Shown here piece by piece: positions 1 through 7,440 of a stretch of DNA of 48,296 bases. The stretch covers positions 1 through 48,296 of the forward strand of contig CAZJRQ010000018.1 in assembly GCA_964548535.1 (NCBI GenBank). The letters are read 5' to 3'. This DNA is from CAZJRQ01 sp964548535 (GTDB taxonomy: Bacteria > Bacillota > Clostridia > Oscillospirales > Ruminococcaceae). The translations under genes and the position numbers were made by a program. How positions within the stretch are numbered: position 1 is the first letter of the stretch; each line of letters begins with the position of its first letter. The notes below the pieces were generated by a model. It was given only the letters and a program-made list of their open reading frames with translations, ran no database searches and was not told the DNA's origin.

Positions 1-100
1 AAAAATCACAAAAACAACAAACTTTACACACCACAAGGTCGTGACGCTGATTATAGTGTAAGCACCAATCACGAGCGAGGCACGAGCGATAATGCGACTG

Positions 101-131
101 GGGTCCAGGGGCACGCCCCTGGCGCCCCTGG
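101..131. repeat. GC-rich palindromic element downstream of jag
   Basis: CCAGGGG (105-111) and CCCCTGG (116-122) form a 7-bp hairpin with a 4-nt loop. The 9-mer GCCCCTGGC is then repeated in tandem (115-123 and 124-132), which allows an alternative pairing. The element starts right at the jag stop codon and is much richer in G+C than its surroundings. No T-tract follows on the minus strand, so it is not a classical intrinsic terminator. It may be a dispersed REP-like element. Bases 1-100 hold nothing else that I recognise. Confidence 0.6.
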
Positions 132-929
132 CTAGAATTCTATTTTGCCGTAGAGGCCTGTGTTTATGTTATCTTCTGGCTTTGGTTTTTTGTAATCTTT
201 TTCAAAACTTGTTGTTATATCAAAATGTTCCTTTGGCTTTCTATCACGGTGATTTCCGCCTTTTCTTCCACCTTTGCCTTTATATCCACCCTTATTATTA
301 TTGTTATACTTCTTCTCTGTTGAGCTGATTATAACCTTTCTATAAGGTTCTTCTCCTGTTGAACGAGATGTTACTCCCTCAATTTCAGATACTGCTGCGT
401 GGATAATTCTTCTTTCATATGGATTCATTGGTTCTAGAGCTGATGTTCTGCCGTTTCTCTTGACATTATTCGCTATTTTTACAGCTAAACTTTCTAGCTG
501 TTTCATTCTTTTATCTCTAAATCCGTTGCAATCTGTTGATATTCTGAAATATTCTCTATCTACCTTATTGCATACAAGTGATGATAAATACTGCAATGAA
601 TCAAGCAATTCACCCTTTTTACCGATGATTTCTTCAAAACCGTCACCATTAATTTCAAAAGTTGCTCCGTTATCATTCTCTGTAACCTCAATTGTTACAT
701 TTTCAATGCCCATTGCTGTTACAACATTTTTGATGTAATTATACGCTATATCAATTTTTGTTGGGTTGTATTCTGCTTCTACCTTTGCCTCGCCTTTAAT
801 TTTTCCGAACAGACCTTTTTTAGGTTCTTCTAAAACACTAAAAGTAATTTTTTCTAATGCTACGCCAAATTCTTCACTAGCTGCTTTTTTTGCATCCTCA
901 ACGGATGCTGAAGTAAAAATCTGTTTCAC
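132..929 (-). CDS. jag: RNA-binding protein Jag/KhpB (EloR)
   Basis: This is a 265-residue cytoplasmic RNA-binding protein. The N-terminal Jag-N domain (about residues 1-50) begins MKQIFTSASVEDA and contains the typical KGLFGKIKGEAKVE stretch. A type-II KH domain follows, with the GKKGELLDSLQYL motif near residues 104-116. An R3H domain comes next, with the ERRIIHAAVS signature near 173-182. The C-terminal tail is basic and Gly/Lys/Asn rich. Translation probably starts at GTG 927-929, seven bases after an AAAGGATG ribosome site. It is the last gene of the rpmH-rnpA-yidD-yidC-jag operon, its usual place next to yidC. In other Firmicutes KhpB works with KhpA in cell-envelope and division control; that role is inferred here from family. 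Confidence 0.95.
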   Translation of the reverse strand: MKQIFTSASVEDAKKAASEEFGVALEKITFSVLEEPKKGLFGKIKGEAKVEAEYNPTKIDIAYNYIKNVVTAMGIENVTIEVTENDNGATFEINGDGFEEIIGKKGELLDSLQYLSSLVCNKVDREYFRISTDCNGFRDKRMKQLESLAVKIANNVKRNGRTSALEPMNPYERRIIHAAVSEIEGVTSRSTGEEPYRKVIISSTEKKYNNNNKGGYKGKGGRKGGNHRDRKPKEHFDITTSFEKDYKKPKPEDNINTGLYGKIEF

Positions 930-959
930 TTTTTATCATCCTTTCACGGAAATTTCAAC

Positions 960-2339
960 TTACTTTTTATCTTTATCGTCGTATTCTTCGCCATATTTTT
1001 CAGCCATTCGACGTCTAGCTTCATTTAATTTCTTCCTCTGAGCATCCTTTTGCTGTGATTTTGACAGTTTCTTTTCTTCACCGTCATCATCTAAATCTAA
1101 GTCTGAATCATCATCTACGTCTTTTGAATCTACATCAACATAATCGTCGCTATCAGATTTAGCTGATGTACCGTTTTGTGCATTCTGCATTTCAACAGCT
1201 CTTTCCATAAATGACTTTTTGTTCTTCTTCTTTTTATTTGCATCATCTTTCTTAATCATCTCTTGAACCTTTTCAGGTGTGTAGAATGTATTTAGGAAGA
1301 TTGTCTGAACTAGTCCGATTACTGAAGAATAAATCCAATACAAACCTAGTCCTGCTGGATATGAGAACGCAATCCAAAGTGAGAACAGCGGCATGATATA
1401 AAGCATTTTGCCCATTGCTCCGCCCATTTCTGCTGCTGACGGATTGTTTTTCTTCATATATTTCTGAGAAACAATTGTTACTAGCAACTGGAAAATAAAT
1501 GAAAGTAATGGAATCAATACTAGTGGGCTTTTAACTTCAGGAATTGTTCCTAGTGATAGTCCAAAGAATGTATAATCAAAATTTTCAGCTTCTTGTCTTA
1601 TACTATCTGGAAGAATATCTGCAAATTTTGCGTCATCTTTACTCTTGTCAACAAAGTCAAACGTAACAAGCTCTGGTCTTGACTGAGCTATGCTTTTTGA
1701 AACATATTTCTCATTTGTCATAAACTGATCGATATCATTATGCTTTTCAATTGCTGAAACAACATCTTCCCACTGAGTTGTATTTTCTACAATTTTTGAA
1801 CTGCTCTTATAATTATCACTATCTTTTAAAGTTTCTTTAAGCTTTTCATACACATCTTCAGCACCATCTTTTTCATACTGAGTCAGCATTTTTTCAAGTG
1901 TCGTATCCTTAGCACTAATTTCTGTACTAATTGTATAAAGATTTGTAATCATAGTATTATTTTTGCTAAGCACATCTTTATCTAAATTTGAAACATAAGT
2001 TAGCGGAGCATAGATTACTGGAATCATTGAAAACAAAATAAGCATTGAAATTACCATTGGCAGACAGCTTGCCATTGGATTTACGCCGTATTTTGAATAA
2101 AGCTTCATTTGCTCTTCTTGCATCTTTTCTTTATTCTTGCCGTATTTTTTCCTAATCTTGTCCATTTCAGGATTTAAAAGAGCCATTCTTGCTGAACTCT
2201 TCTGCTGTTTTATCTGAAGCGGTAATGTAACTAATCTTGTAATCAGTGTAAATACAAATAATGCTACTCCGTAATTTTGTATTAGCGCATAGCAGCCTTT
2301 CATAACCCAACCTAATGGGGTTGCAAATATACTAAACAA
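960..2339 (-). CDS. yidC: Membrane protein insertase YidC/Oxa1 with a large extracytoplasmic insertion
   Basis: YidC inserts and folds membrane proteins, alone or with SecYEG. The conserved groove arginine is in LITRLVTLPL (about residue 35). The cytoplasmic hairpin follows TM1, with TM2 near MASCLPMVISMLILF and later helices near SPLVLIPLLSFIFQLL and GLGLYWIYSSVIGL. The start is assigned to TTG 2337-2339, because GGAGG (2348-2352) lies eight bases upstream and the protein then begins FSIFATPLGWV like relatives. The TTG and ATG further upstream (2360, 2354) have no ribosome site. Two oddities are an extra region of about 150 residues between TM2 and TM3 (roughly residues 115-270) and a long, highly charged Lys/Asp-rich tail. 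Confidence 0.95.
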   Translation of the reverse strand: MFSIFATPLGWVMKGCYALIQNYGVALFVFTLITRLVTLPLQIKQQKSSARMALLNPEMDKIRKKYGKNKEKMQEEQMKLYSKYGVNPMASCLPMVISMLILFSMIPVIYAPLTYVSNLDKDVLSKNNTMITNLYTISTEISAKDTTLEKMLTQYEKDGAEDVYEKLKETLKDSDNYKSSSKIVENTTQWEDVVSAIEKHNDIDQFMTNEKYVSKSIAQSRPELVTFDFVDKSKDDAKFADILPDSIRQEAENFDYTFFGLSLGTIPEVKSPLVLIPLLSFIFQLLVTIVSQKYMKKNNPSAAEMGGAMGKMLYIMPLFSLWIAFSYPAGLGLYWIYSSVIGLVQTIFLNTFYTPEKVQEMIKKDDANKKKKNKKSFMERAVEMQNAQNGTSAKSDSDDYVDVDSKDVDDDSDLDLDDDGEEKKLSKSQQKDAQRKKLNEARRRMAEKYGEEYDDKDKK

Positions 2340-2391
2340 ACCATCATCCTCCATATTCAAAAAGATAACATTCTATTTTATAAATATAATG

Positions 2392-2634
2392 CTATCTTTT
2401 TCTTTTCTTAAATAAATAAAATTCTTTGGGAACATAATCTACTCCGCCATTGCTCCATGGATTGCATCTTAACAATCGCCACGCTGACAGGATTGTCCCT
2501 TTGAAAAAACCATGCCTTCTATAAGCCTCTAGAGAATAGCTCGAACAACTTGGATAATATTTACACCTTTGCCCGAACAGTGGACTTATAAATTTTTTAT
2601 AAAATTTAATCAGCAATATAGGAATTTGTTTCAT
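2392..2634 (-). CDS. yidD: Membrane protein insertion efficiency factor YidD
   Basis: This 80-residue protein matches the YidD (DUF37) family. It has the amphipathic N-terminus IKFYKKFISPLFG, the Cys-containing core CKYYPSCSSYSLEAYRRHG, and the family ending LLRCNPWSNGGVDYVP. It associates with the inner face of the membrane and assists YidC-dependent insertion. Its start lies three bases after the rnpA stop, so the two genes are almost certainly translationally coupled. The order rnpA-yidD-yidC is the standard one. Confidence 0.96.
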   Translation of the reverse strand: MKQIPILLIKFYKKFISPLFGQRCKYYPSCSSYSLEAYRRHGFFKGTILSAWRLLRCNPWSNGGVDYVPKEFYLFKKRKR

Positions 2635-2637
2635 ACG

Positions 2638-3033
2638 CTAGCTCCTTTTCTTCTTTGAGCCCCTATTATTACTATTAAAATTATTGCCGTTATTTTTTTT
2701 TGCCTTATTCATTTCCTTTAATAATCTGCGATTTATAAAATTTTCTACATCACTAGATTTTTTACTAAGTATATCATTTCTTCCTACAAATACTATGTCA
2801 TATCCTATCGGAAAATTTACCTCATTTAATCTATATGCTGCTCTAAATATCCTTTTTATCCTATTTCTTTCAACCGCATTGCCCTGCTTTTTTCCCGCTG
2901 TAATTCCCATTCTATTATATGGCAGCCCATTTGGTATGAAATATACCACCATTGAATTGTCTGCAACAAATCTGCCTTTTTTAAAACACTTTAAAAACAC
3001 CTTGTTGTCCTTAATTACCTCTGTAAAAAGCAT
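2638..3033 (-). CDS. rnpA: Ribonuclease P protein component
   Basis: RnpA is the protein subunit of RNase P, which matures the 5' ends of tRNAs. The 131-residue product has the RNR signature GNAVERNRIKRIFRAAYR and the following strand GYDIVFVGRND. The C-terminal 25 residues are a basic Asn/Lys-rich extension slightly longer than the usual family end. The ATG is preceded by GGGGAG only four bases away. It lies downstream of rpmH, separated by 164 bases that include a long stem-loop. Confidence 0.96.
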   Translation of the reverse strand: MLFTEVIKDNKVFLKCFKKGRFVADNSMVVYFIPNGLPYNRMGITAGKKQGNAVERNRIKRIFRAAYRLNEVNFPIGYDIVFVGRNDILSKKSSDVENFINRRLLKEMNKAKKNNGNNFNSNNRGSKKKRS

Positions 3034-3146
3034 AAAACTCCCCTAATTTAACATTATCTATTATATTTCAAAATATTATTTATTTCACTTTTTGTCAATT
3101 GTGTTTATATATTAAAACAAATAAAAAATTAATATATAAAGAGAAA

Positions 3147-3186
3147 GACCGTATACCAATCGATTTTTTTTGAATGGTATATGGTC
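3147..3186 (-). terminator. Stem-loop between rpmH and rnpA
   Basis: An 11-bp stem pairs GACCGTATACC (3147-3157) with GGTATATGGTC (3176-3186), with one non-Watson-Crick position and an 18-nt A-rich loop in the minus-strand RNA. On the minus strand it is followed by TTTCTCTTTATATATT, a broken U-tract. It could partly terminate rpmH transcripts, so that more L34 than RnpA is made, or it could be an RNA processing site. Confidence 0.5.
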
Positions 3187-3197
3187 ATATCTGCAAA

Positions 3198-3332
3198 TTA
3201 ATAGCTAAGTCTTGCTCTTCCCTTTAGTCTTCTGCGAGCCAAAACCTTTCTGCCGTTCTTAGTTGACATTCTCTTTCTAAAGCCGTGTACTTTTTTTCTA
3301 GTACCCTTCTTTGGCTGATAAGTTCTTTTCAT
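3198..3332 (-). CDS. rpmH: 50S ribosomal protein L34
   Basis: This 44-residue ORF was found by translating the minus strand. The product begins MKRTYQPKKGTRKKVHGF, continues with the family-typical KRMSTKNGRKVLARRRLKGR and ends RLSY. Length and sequence are canonical for L34 of the large ribosomal subunit. A GGGAGG site (3341-3346) lies eight bases before the ATG at 3330-3332, and a sigma-A promoter lies about 130 bases upstream. It is the first gene of the rpmH-rnpA-yidD-yidC-jag operon. Confidence 0.98.
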   Translation of the reverse strand: MKRTYQPKKGTRKKVHGFRKRMSTKNGRKVLARRRLKGRARLSY

Positions 3333-3463
3333 TTAAATATCCTCCCTTCTAAATAAAACGGAACTCACTTTTTATTCATAAACTAATCCGTTTAATACCA
3401 ATTATTATTTTGAACATAGCTCCTATATTTACAAATACAGATAACTAGCCCTTGCAATTTAAT

Positions 3464-3493
3464 ATTATAACCTAAACATACCCCTTTTGTCAA
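3464..3493 (-). promoter_or_regulatory. Sigma-A promoter of the rpmH operon
   Basis: The minus strand reads TTGACA (3488-3493), an 18-base spacer, then TATAAT (3464-3469). Both hexamers are perfect consensus and point toward rpmH. Confidence 0.85.
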
Positions 3494-3526
3494 GCTTTTT
3501 CACAATTTTTTTATATTTATATTTTT

Positions 3527-3548
3527 TCGCAAAGCTTTATTTTTGCGA
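3527..3548 (+). terminator. Short stem-loop with T-rich 3' side in the rpmH-dnaA spacer
   Basis: TCGCAAA (3527-3533) pairs with TTTGCGA (3542-3548) around an 8-nt loop. On the plus strand it is followed by GTTTTTGTCTTTTTG. It resembles a weak intrinsic terminator, but there is no gene for it to terminate on the plus strand. It may insulate dnaA from upstream transcription or be incidental. The rest of the 517-base rpmH-dnaA spacer (3333-3849) is AT-rich and holds only the two divergent promoters. Confidence 0.35.
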
Positions 3549-3722
3549 GTTTTTGTCTTTTTGTTTCTTTTTAAATTTTAAATTTTTATGTATAAAAAAT
3601 ACTCGTCCACTACATATTGTATTTACTTAAAAATTACATCGTACATTAAGTGTCTTTTATAACAATTTTTTATTACTATTTTTGTACACTATTATATATT
3701 ATATAAGAGTTGAAAATCATAC

Positions 3723-3751
3723 TTGAAATTTTTCTTTGAATATGCTATAAT
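3723..3751 (+). promoter_or_regulatory. Extended -10 sigma-A promoter of dnaA
   Basis: TTGAAA (3723-3728), a 17-base spacer and TATAAT (3746-3751) precede dnaA by about 100 bases. The -10 box is preceded by TGC, forming an extended -10 element. No TTATCCACA DnaA box was seen next to it. Confidence 0.85.
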
Positions 3752-3849
3752 TTAATAGAATTGATTCTTGTGCCTATTTTTCAAAAAATATTGAAAATGA
3801 ACCAAAATCAAAGACTTATTTACGGATAGATGAAAGGGATTGATAATTA

Positions 3850-5217
3850 ATGGAGTCTTTTAATGATGCATTTCAAAGTGTATTGAAATACTGCAAAGCA
3901 GACCCCAAAGTAAGTGACATTGGATATAATAAATGGCTTAAAATTTTAGAACCGTATAAATTTGAAAATAATACTGCTTTTTTACTCACTGACAGCGACT
4001 TTACTAAAAATACTACTCTCGAGATTTACAGCGATTTACTTAAACGTGCTTTCTTTGAAGTTTTTGGCTTTGATGTTGAACTTAATATTCTTGTTAAAAC
4101 TAAAGAAGATAATACCACTACCGAACTTGAGGATTTTACTGCGGTTGAAAATGCTGTTTCTAATTCTGCTCCTACCAAATTCAGTGACGGTTTGTCCTTT
4201 GATAACTTTATCAAGGGTAAATCAAATGAGCTTGCTTACGCTTGCTGTATTGCTGTTGCCGGAAAAAATGACAGCGGTAATGAACTTACTGTTAATAATG
4301 CTTTTAATCCTCTTTTCATTTATGGTGAGCCTGGTCTTGGTAAAACACATCTGCTTAATGCTATCAAAAATGAAGTCATTAAGAAAAAACCAGATATTAA
4401 CCTTATCTTTATTTCCGGTGAGAACTTTATGAACGAACTTGTTAAAGCTATTGAATATAAACAGACTATTGCTTTTCATGATAAATATAGAAATGCTGAT
4501 TTTCTTTTGGTCGATGATATTCAATCTATTGCCGGTAAAGAGAGAATTCAAGAAGAATTTTTCCACACTTTTAACGACCTTTATAACGCTGGCAAACAAA
4601 TCGTTCTAACTTCTGATATTGCTCCTTCTAAAATTTCTAAGCTTGAAAATAGAATTCGTTCTAGATTTTCACTCGGTATGCAGGTTGATATTCAGCCTCC
4701 TGATTTTGAAACTAGAATGGCTATTGTTAAATCTAAAGCTGAATTGCTTGGTCTTCAGCTTTCTGATAATATTACTAGACTTATTGCAGAAAAAATTAAG
4801 GCTAATATTCGTCAGCTTGAGGGTACTGTTAATAAAATGAAGGCTCTTTCTTCATTCTCAGGTGAACCACCTTCCATTTCTATGGCGCAGAGGGTTATTA
4901 AGGAAATTATGATTGAAAGCCACCCTGCTGAAATTACTGTGGATAGAATTATCGGAGAAGTTGCTACCACTTTTAAAGTTACTCCTGAAGAAATTCGCTC
5001 TACTAACAGACGTGCTAATATTTCTTTCGCTAGAAAAATTACTATATACCTTCTTAAAGAAATCAAAGGTATGACTTATATTCAGATAGGTAAAGAACTT
5101 GGTAAGAATCACTCTACTATGACTATTCATTATCAAGATGTTGTAGAACTTTTAAAGAAAAATGCGGATATGCGTGAAACTGTCGACGATATTATGAAGA
5201 ATTTGAAGGATAATTAA
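3850..5217 (+). CDS. dnaA: Chromosomal replication initiator protein DnaA
   Basis: DnaA binds oriC and unwinds it to load the replicative helicase. The 455-residue protein shows domain I (about 1-85), a short linker, and the AAA+ domain III with Walker A GEPGLGKTH (159-167) and Walker B LLVDD (219-223). Domain IV is a helix-turn-helix region near 370-440. The usual DNA-reading signature GGRDHTT is here LGKNHST, so the position normally Asp (E. coli 433) is Asn420. The start is ATG with AAAGGG 11 bases upstream. It is followed by the 880-base oriC and then dnaN. Confidence 0.98.
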   Translation: MESFNDAFQSVLKYCKADPKVSDIGYNKWLKILEPYKFENNTAFLLTDSDFTKNTTLEIYSDLLKRAFFEVFGFDVELNILVKTKEDNTTTELEDFTAVENAVSNSAPTKFSDGLSFDNFIKGKSNELAYACCIAVAGKNDSGNELTVNNAFNPLFIYGEPGLGKTHLLNAIKNEVIKKKPDINLIFISGENFMNELVKAIEYKQTIAFHDKYRNADFLLVDDIQSIAGKERIQEEFFHTFNDLYNAGKQIVLTSDIAPSKISKLENRIRSRFSLGMQVDIQPPDFETRMAIVKSKAELLGLQLSDNITRLIAEKIKANIRQLEGTVNKMKALSSFSGEPPSISMAQRVIKEIMIESHPAEITVDRIIGEVATTFKVTPEEIRSTNRRANISFARKITIYLLKEIKGMTYIQIGKELGKNHSTMTIHYQDVVELLKKNADMRETVDDIMKNLKDN

Positions 5218-5560
5218 TATAAATTATATTTTATTCCTTTAATTATGAATTATTTTAACTTAAAAGTAAAATTCTGGACAAAATTTAGCGTTTTTATATT
5301 ATTCATATTTAAAAACATAAAAACTTTATTCAGTTTTACAATAAGAAAATTTAAGTTAGTACTATATTAAAAGACAGATAAAACAATAAATAAAAACTTT
5401 TAGTAGTATGGCTATATATACTAAAAGAAAAAAACTCTAATAAGCAAAAAAACTCGCAAACTCAAAGCCCACGGGGTTTAAATAATCAAAAAAACTAAGC
5501 CCACACAATATACTTTAGCAAGCCAGCCAAGCAAAAATAACTCATATTAAAAAAGGTTTG

Positions 5561-5607
5561 CGGTTTCCAAAGGCGGCACCTTTGGTCGACGTCCGCAGAC
5601 GGCGAAA
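5561..5607. repeat. GC-rich double hairpin element at the left edge of oriC
   Basis: CCAAAGG (5567-5573) and CCTTTGG (5579-5585) form a 7-bp hairpin. A second small hairpin follows, CGTC-CGCA-GACG, at about 5590-5601. The segment is GC-rich within very AT-rich DNA. It resembles dispersed palindromic elements of Clostridia more than origin DNA, and it marks the left boundary of the DnaA-box-like cluster. Bases 5218-5560 are AT-rich and show nothing I can name. Confidence 0.45.
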
Positions 5608-5622
5608 TACTTTTTAAAGTAG

Positions 5623-6038
5623 TTTTCAACACTTTCAACAGAGTTTTCAACATTATTTTGAGTAGTGTGAAATATAGATTTTTGCGGGGTGTAATTGGTT
5701 ACTTTGAAATTTTTCAACAAAATCAAAATTTGCGTTTCAAATGCAAATTGTTTAAATTCGATTTGAGTTTTTGAGTTTCAACAATTTTCTTAAAAGTTTT
5801 TAAGTTTCAACAATACTTTTTTCAACAGTTTCAACGTGATGAAAAGTTTCTAATTTGAGTGTTGGTTTGTGTTAGAATTTTTGTTGATAAAAAAACAGGT
5901 GTAAAATGCTTGTGTGCCAGCGTTTGAGAGAAGTTTCAACTTTTTAGGGTACCCCTACTACTACTACTATAAATTAAATGTTATGTTATGTTACTTGTGA
6001 GAGAAATGATTGTAGTGTTCTGTTCTGGATTGTTGAAA
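5623..6038. other. oriC: Replication origin oriC with a cluster of DnaA-box-like repeats
   Basis: Nine plus-strand copies of a 9-mer with core TTTCAAC were counted. TTTTCAACA occurs at 5623, 5644, 5711 and 5819; CTTTCAACA at 5632; GTTTCAACA at 5775 and 5804; GTTTCAACG at 5828; GTTTCAACT at 5933. Inverted copies are TGTTGATAA at 5882 and TGTTGAAA at 6031. They differ from the canonical TTATCCACA mainly at positions 3 and 6. The cluster lies between dnaA and dnaN, where Firmicute incC origins sit, and is followed by the unwinding motif at 5947. Divergence of flanking operons supports an origin here. Confidence 0.88.
5947..5974 (+). other. Origin unwinding site: GC-rich palindrome plus DnaA-trio tract
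   Basis: GGGTACCC (5947-5954) is followed directly by CTACTACTACTACTA and then AT-rich DNA. This is the order known for the Bacillus basal unwinding system: DnaA boxes, a GC-rich spacer, then repeated DnaA-trios that DnaA filaments grip on one strand. Here about five trio units are seen, pointing toward dnaN. The closest upstream box-like 9-mer ends at 5941. Confidence 0.85.
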
Positions 6039-6098
6039 TGAATTTCATGTTTAAAAAAGTAATGTAAATAAATGGAATATAGAAAGGTGATAGACGTA

Positions 6099-7205
6099 AT
6101 GAAGTTAATATGTAAAAAGCAATCACTTTATGAAGCTATAATAAATGTTTCTAAAGCTGTTTCTGAAAAATGTCCTATTCCGTCACTTGAAGGTATTAAA
6201 TTAAAACTTCAAGATTCTACTCTCGAACTTACTGGGTATGATCTTGAAATTGGTATTAAAACTACTATCGCTGTTAGTTCTGATGATAATGGTGAGTTTA
6301 TTCTTAATGCTAAGCTTTTTAGTGAAATGATTAAGAAAATGCCTGATGATAATATTCTTATGGACGTTAATGACGATTTTCAAGTTACTTTGTCTAGCGG
6401 TCACACTACTTACAACATTAATGCTTTGAAAGCTGATGATTATCCTACACTGCCTAGCAAGGATTCTTCTTCTGAAATCGCTGTTGCTCAGACTGTTTTG
6501 AAAAATATGATTAATCAAACTATTTTTGCTGTTTCTAATAACGATATGCGTCCTATTCTTAAAGGCGAGCTTTTTGAAATTGAAAATGAAAATTTTAATT
6601 TGGTCGCTCTTGACGGATACAGACTTGCTGTTAGAACTGAAACTATCAAGAATGAAGGTAATTATAAATTCGTTGTTCCTTCTAAAACGCTTTCGGAAGT
6701 TGCTAAGCTTTTGAGTGAAAATGATGAAGATAAATGTTTGATTTTTGTTTCTCCTAAACATATTATTTTTGAAATTGGTGCTTATTTAGTTTACTCTAGA
6801 CTTCTTGAAGGTGAATTTCATCCTTACAAAAGCTCTATTCCTCAAACTAGTAATACTGAAGTTATTGTCGATAGAAAAGAACTTATTTCTACTCTTGAGA
6901 GAGCTATGCTTTTGATTAGTGAGAAACTTCCTACACCTGTTAGATGCTATTTTGAAAATAATCAGCTGAAAATTTCTTGCGCTACTTCACTTGGTAAAAT
7001 TTCTGATATTATTGATGTTGATATGAGCGGTCCTGTAATTGAAATTGGTTTTAAATGTAAATATTTTCTCGATCCGCTTAAAGCTATTAGCAATGATAAA
7101 ATTAAACTTCAGATGAGCAGCAGTCTTTTACCTATGAAAATTGTTCCTATGGAATCTGATGAATATACTTTCTTGGTACTGCCTTCTCGTCTTTCAAAGG
7201 AGTAA
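6099..7205 (+). CDS. dnaN: DNA polymerase III beta subunit (sliding clamp)
   Basis: DnaN is the ring-shaped clamp that holds polymerase III on DNA. From the chosen start the protein has 368 residues and begins MKLICKKQSLYEAIINVSKAVS, the canonical N-terminus. Three clamp folds are expected along its length. Recognisable motifs include LEGIKLKLQ in domain 1 and the family C-terminus LLPMKIVPMESDEYTFLVLP. The ATG at 6099 is preferred over the one at 6072 because AGGTGA (6085-6090) lies eight bases before it. It probably begins a dnaN-yaaA-recF transcript. Confidence 0.97.
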   Translation: MKLICKKQSLYEAIINVSKAVSEKCPIPSLEGIKLKLQDSTLELTGYDLEIGIKTTIAVSSDDNGEFILNAKLFSEMIKKMPDDNILMDVNDDFQVTLSSGHTTYNINALKADDYPTLPSKDSSSEIAVAQTVLKNMINQTIFAVSNNDMRPILKGELFEIENENFNLVALDGYRLAVRTETIKNEGNYKFVVPSKTLSEVAKLLSENDEDKCLIFVSPKHIIFEIGAYLVYSRLLEGEFHPYKSSIPQTSNTEVIVDRKELISTLERAMLLISEKLPTPVRCYFENNQLKISCATSLGKISDIIDVDMSGPVIEIGFKCKYFLDPLKAISNDKIKLQMSSSLLPMKIVPMESDEYTFLVLPSRLSKE

Positions 7206-7215
7206 TGATAAATAA

Positions 7216-7440
7216 ATGGATTATAAAGAATTAAAAGTCAGTATAACTACTGAATTTATTAAGCTTGACTCTTTGCTCAAATTTGCTGGAATCGTCGAAA
7301 CTGGCGGTATCGGCAAGGAAATTATTTCTGAGGAAAGAATTAAGTTTAACGGCGAAATCTGCACTATGAGAGGTAAAAAGGTTAGAAAAGGCGATCGTGT
7401 TCAAATCGACGAAATCGCAACTGAAATTGTGGTAGAATAA
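7216..7440 (+). CDS. yaaA: S4-domain RNA-binding protein, YaaA/RlbA family
   Basis: This 74-residue protein has an S4-type RNA-binding fold, with the core EFIKLDSLLKFAGIVETGG, GKEIISEERIKFNGE and KVRKGDRVQID. The gene between dnaN and recF in Firmicutes is always of this family (B. subtilis YaaA/RlbA). It is thought to act in ribosome assembly or RNA binding; its exact target is not known to me. Its TAA overlaps the recF ATG by one base, implying coupled translation. Confidence 0.92.
   Translation: MDYKELKVSITTEFIKLDSLLKFAGIVETGGIGKEIISEERIKFNGEICTMRGKKVRKGDRVQIDEIATEIVVE

Noticed and set aside
101..131. Intrinsic terminator of the rpmH-jag operon
   Set aside because: The hairpin is strong, but no T-tract follows it on the minus strand.
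92..328. Plus-strand ORF of 78 codons
   Set aside because: It lies over jag on the opposite strand, starts in the GC-rich palindrome and has no ribosome site; a shadow ORF.
2340..2360. TTG 2360 or ATG 2354 as the yidC start
   Set aside because: GGAGG lies downstream of both, eight bases before TTG 2339, which also gives the family-like N-terminus.
5955..5970. Simple CTA microsatellite
   Set aside because: Its place just after a GC-rich palindrome and the box cluster, between dnaA and dnaN, fits a DnaA-trio element.
6201..6761. Minus-strand ORF of 186 codons inside dnaN
   Set aside because: It is antisense to a clear dnaN gene, with no ribosome site and a biased composition.
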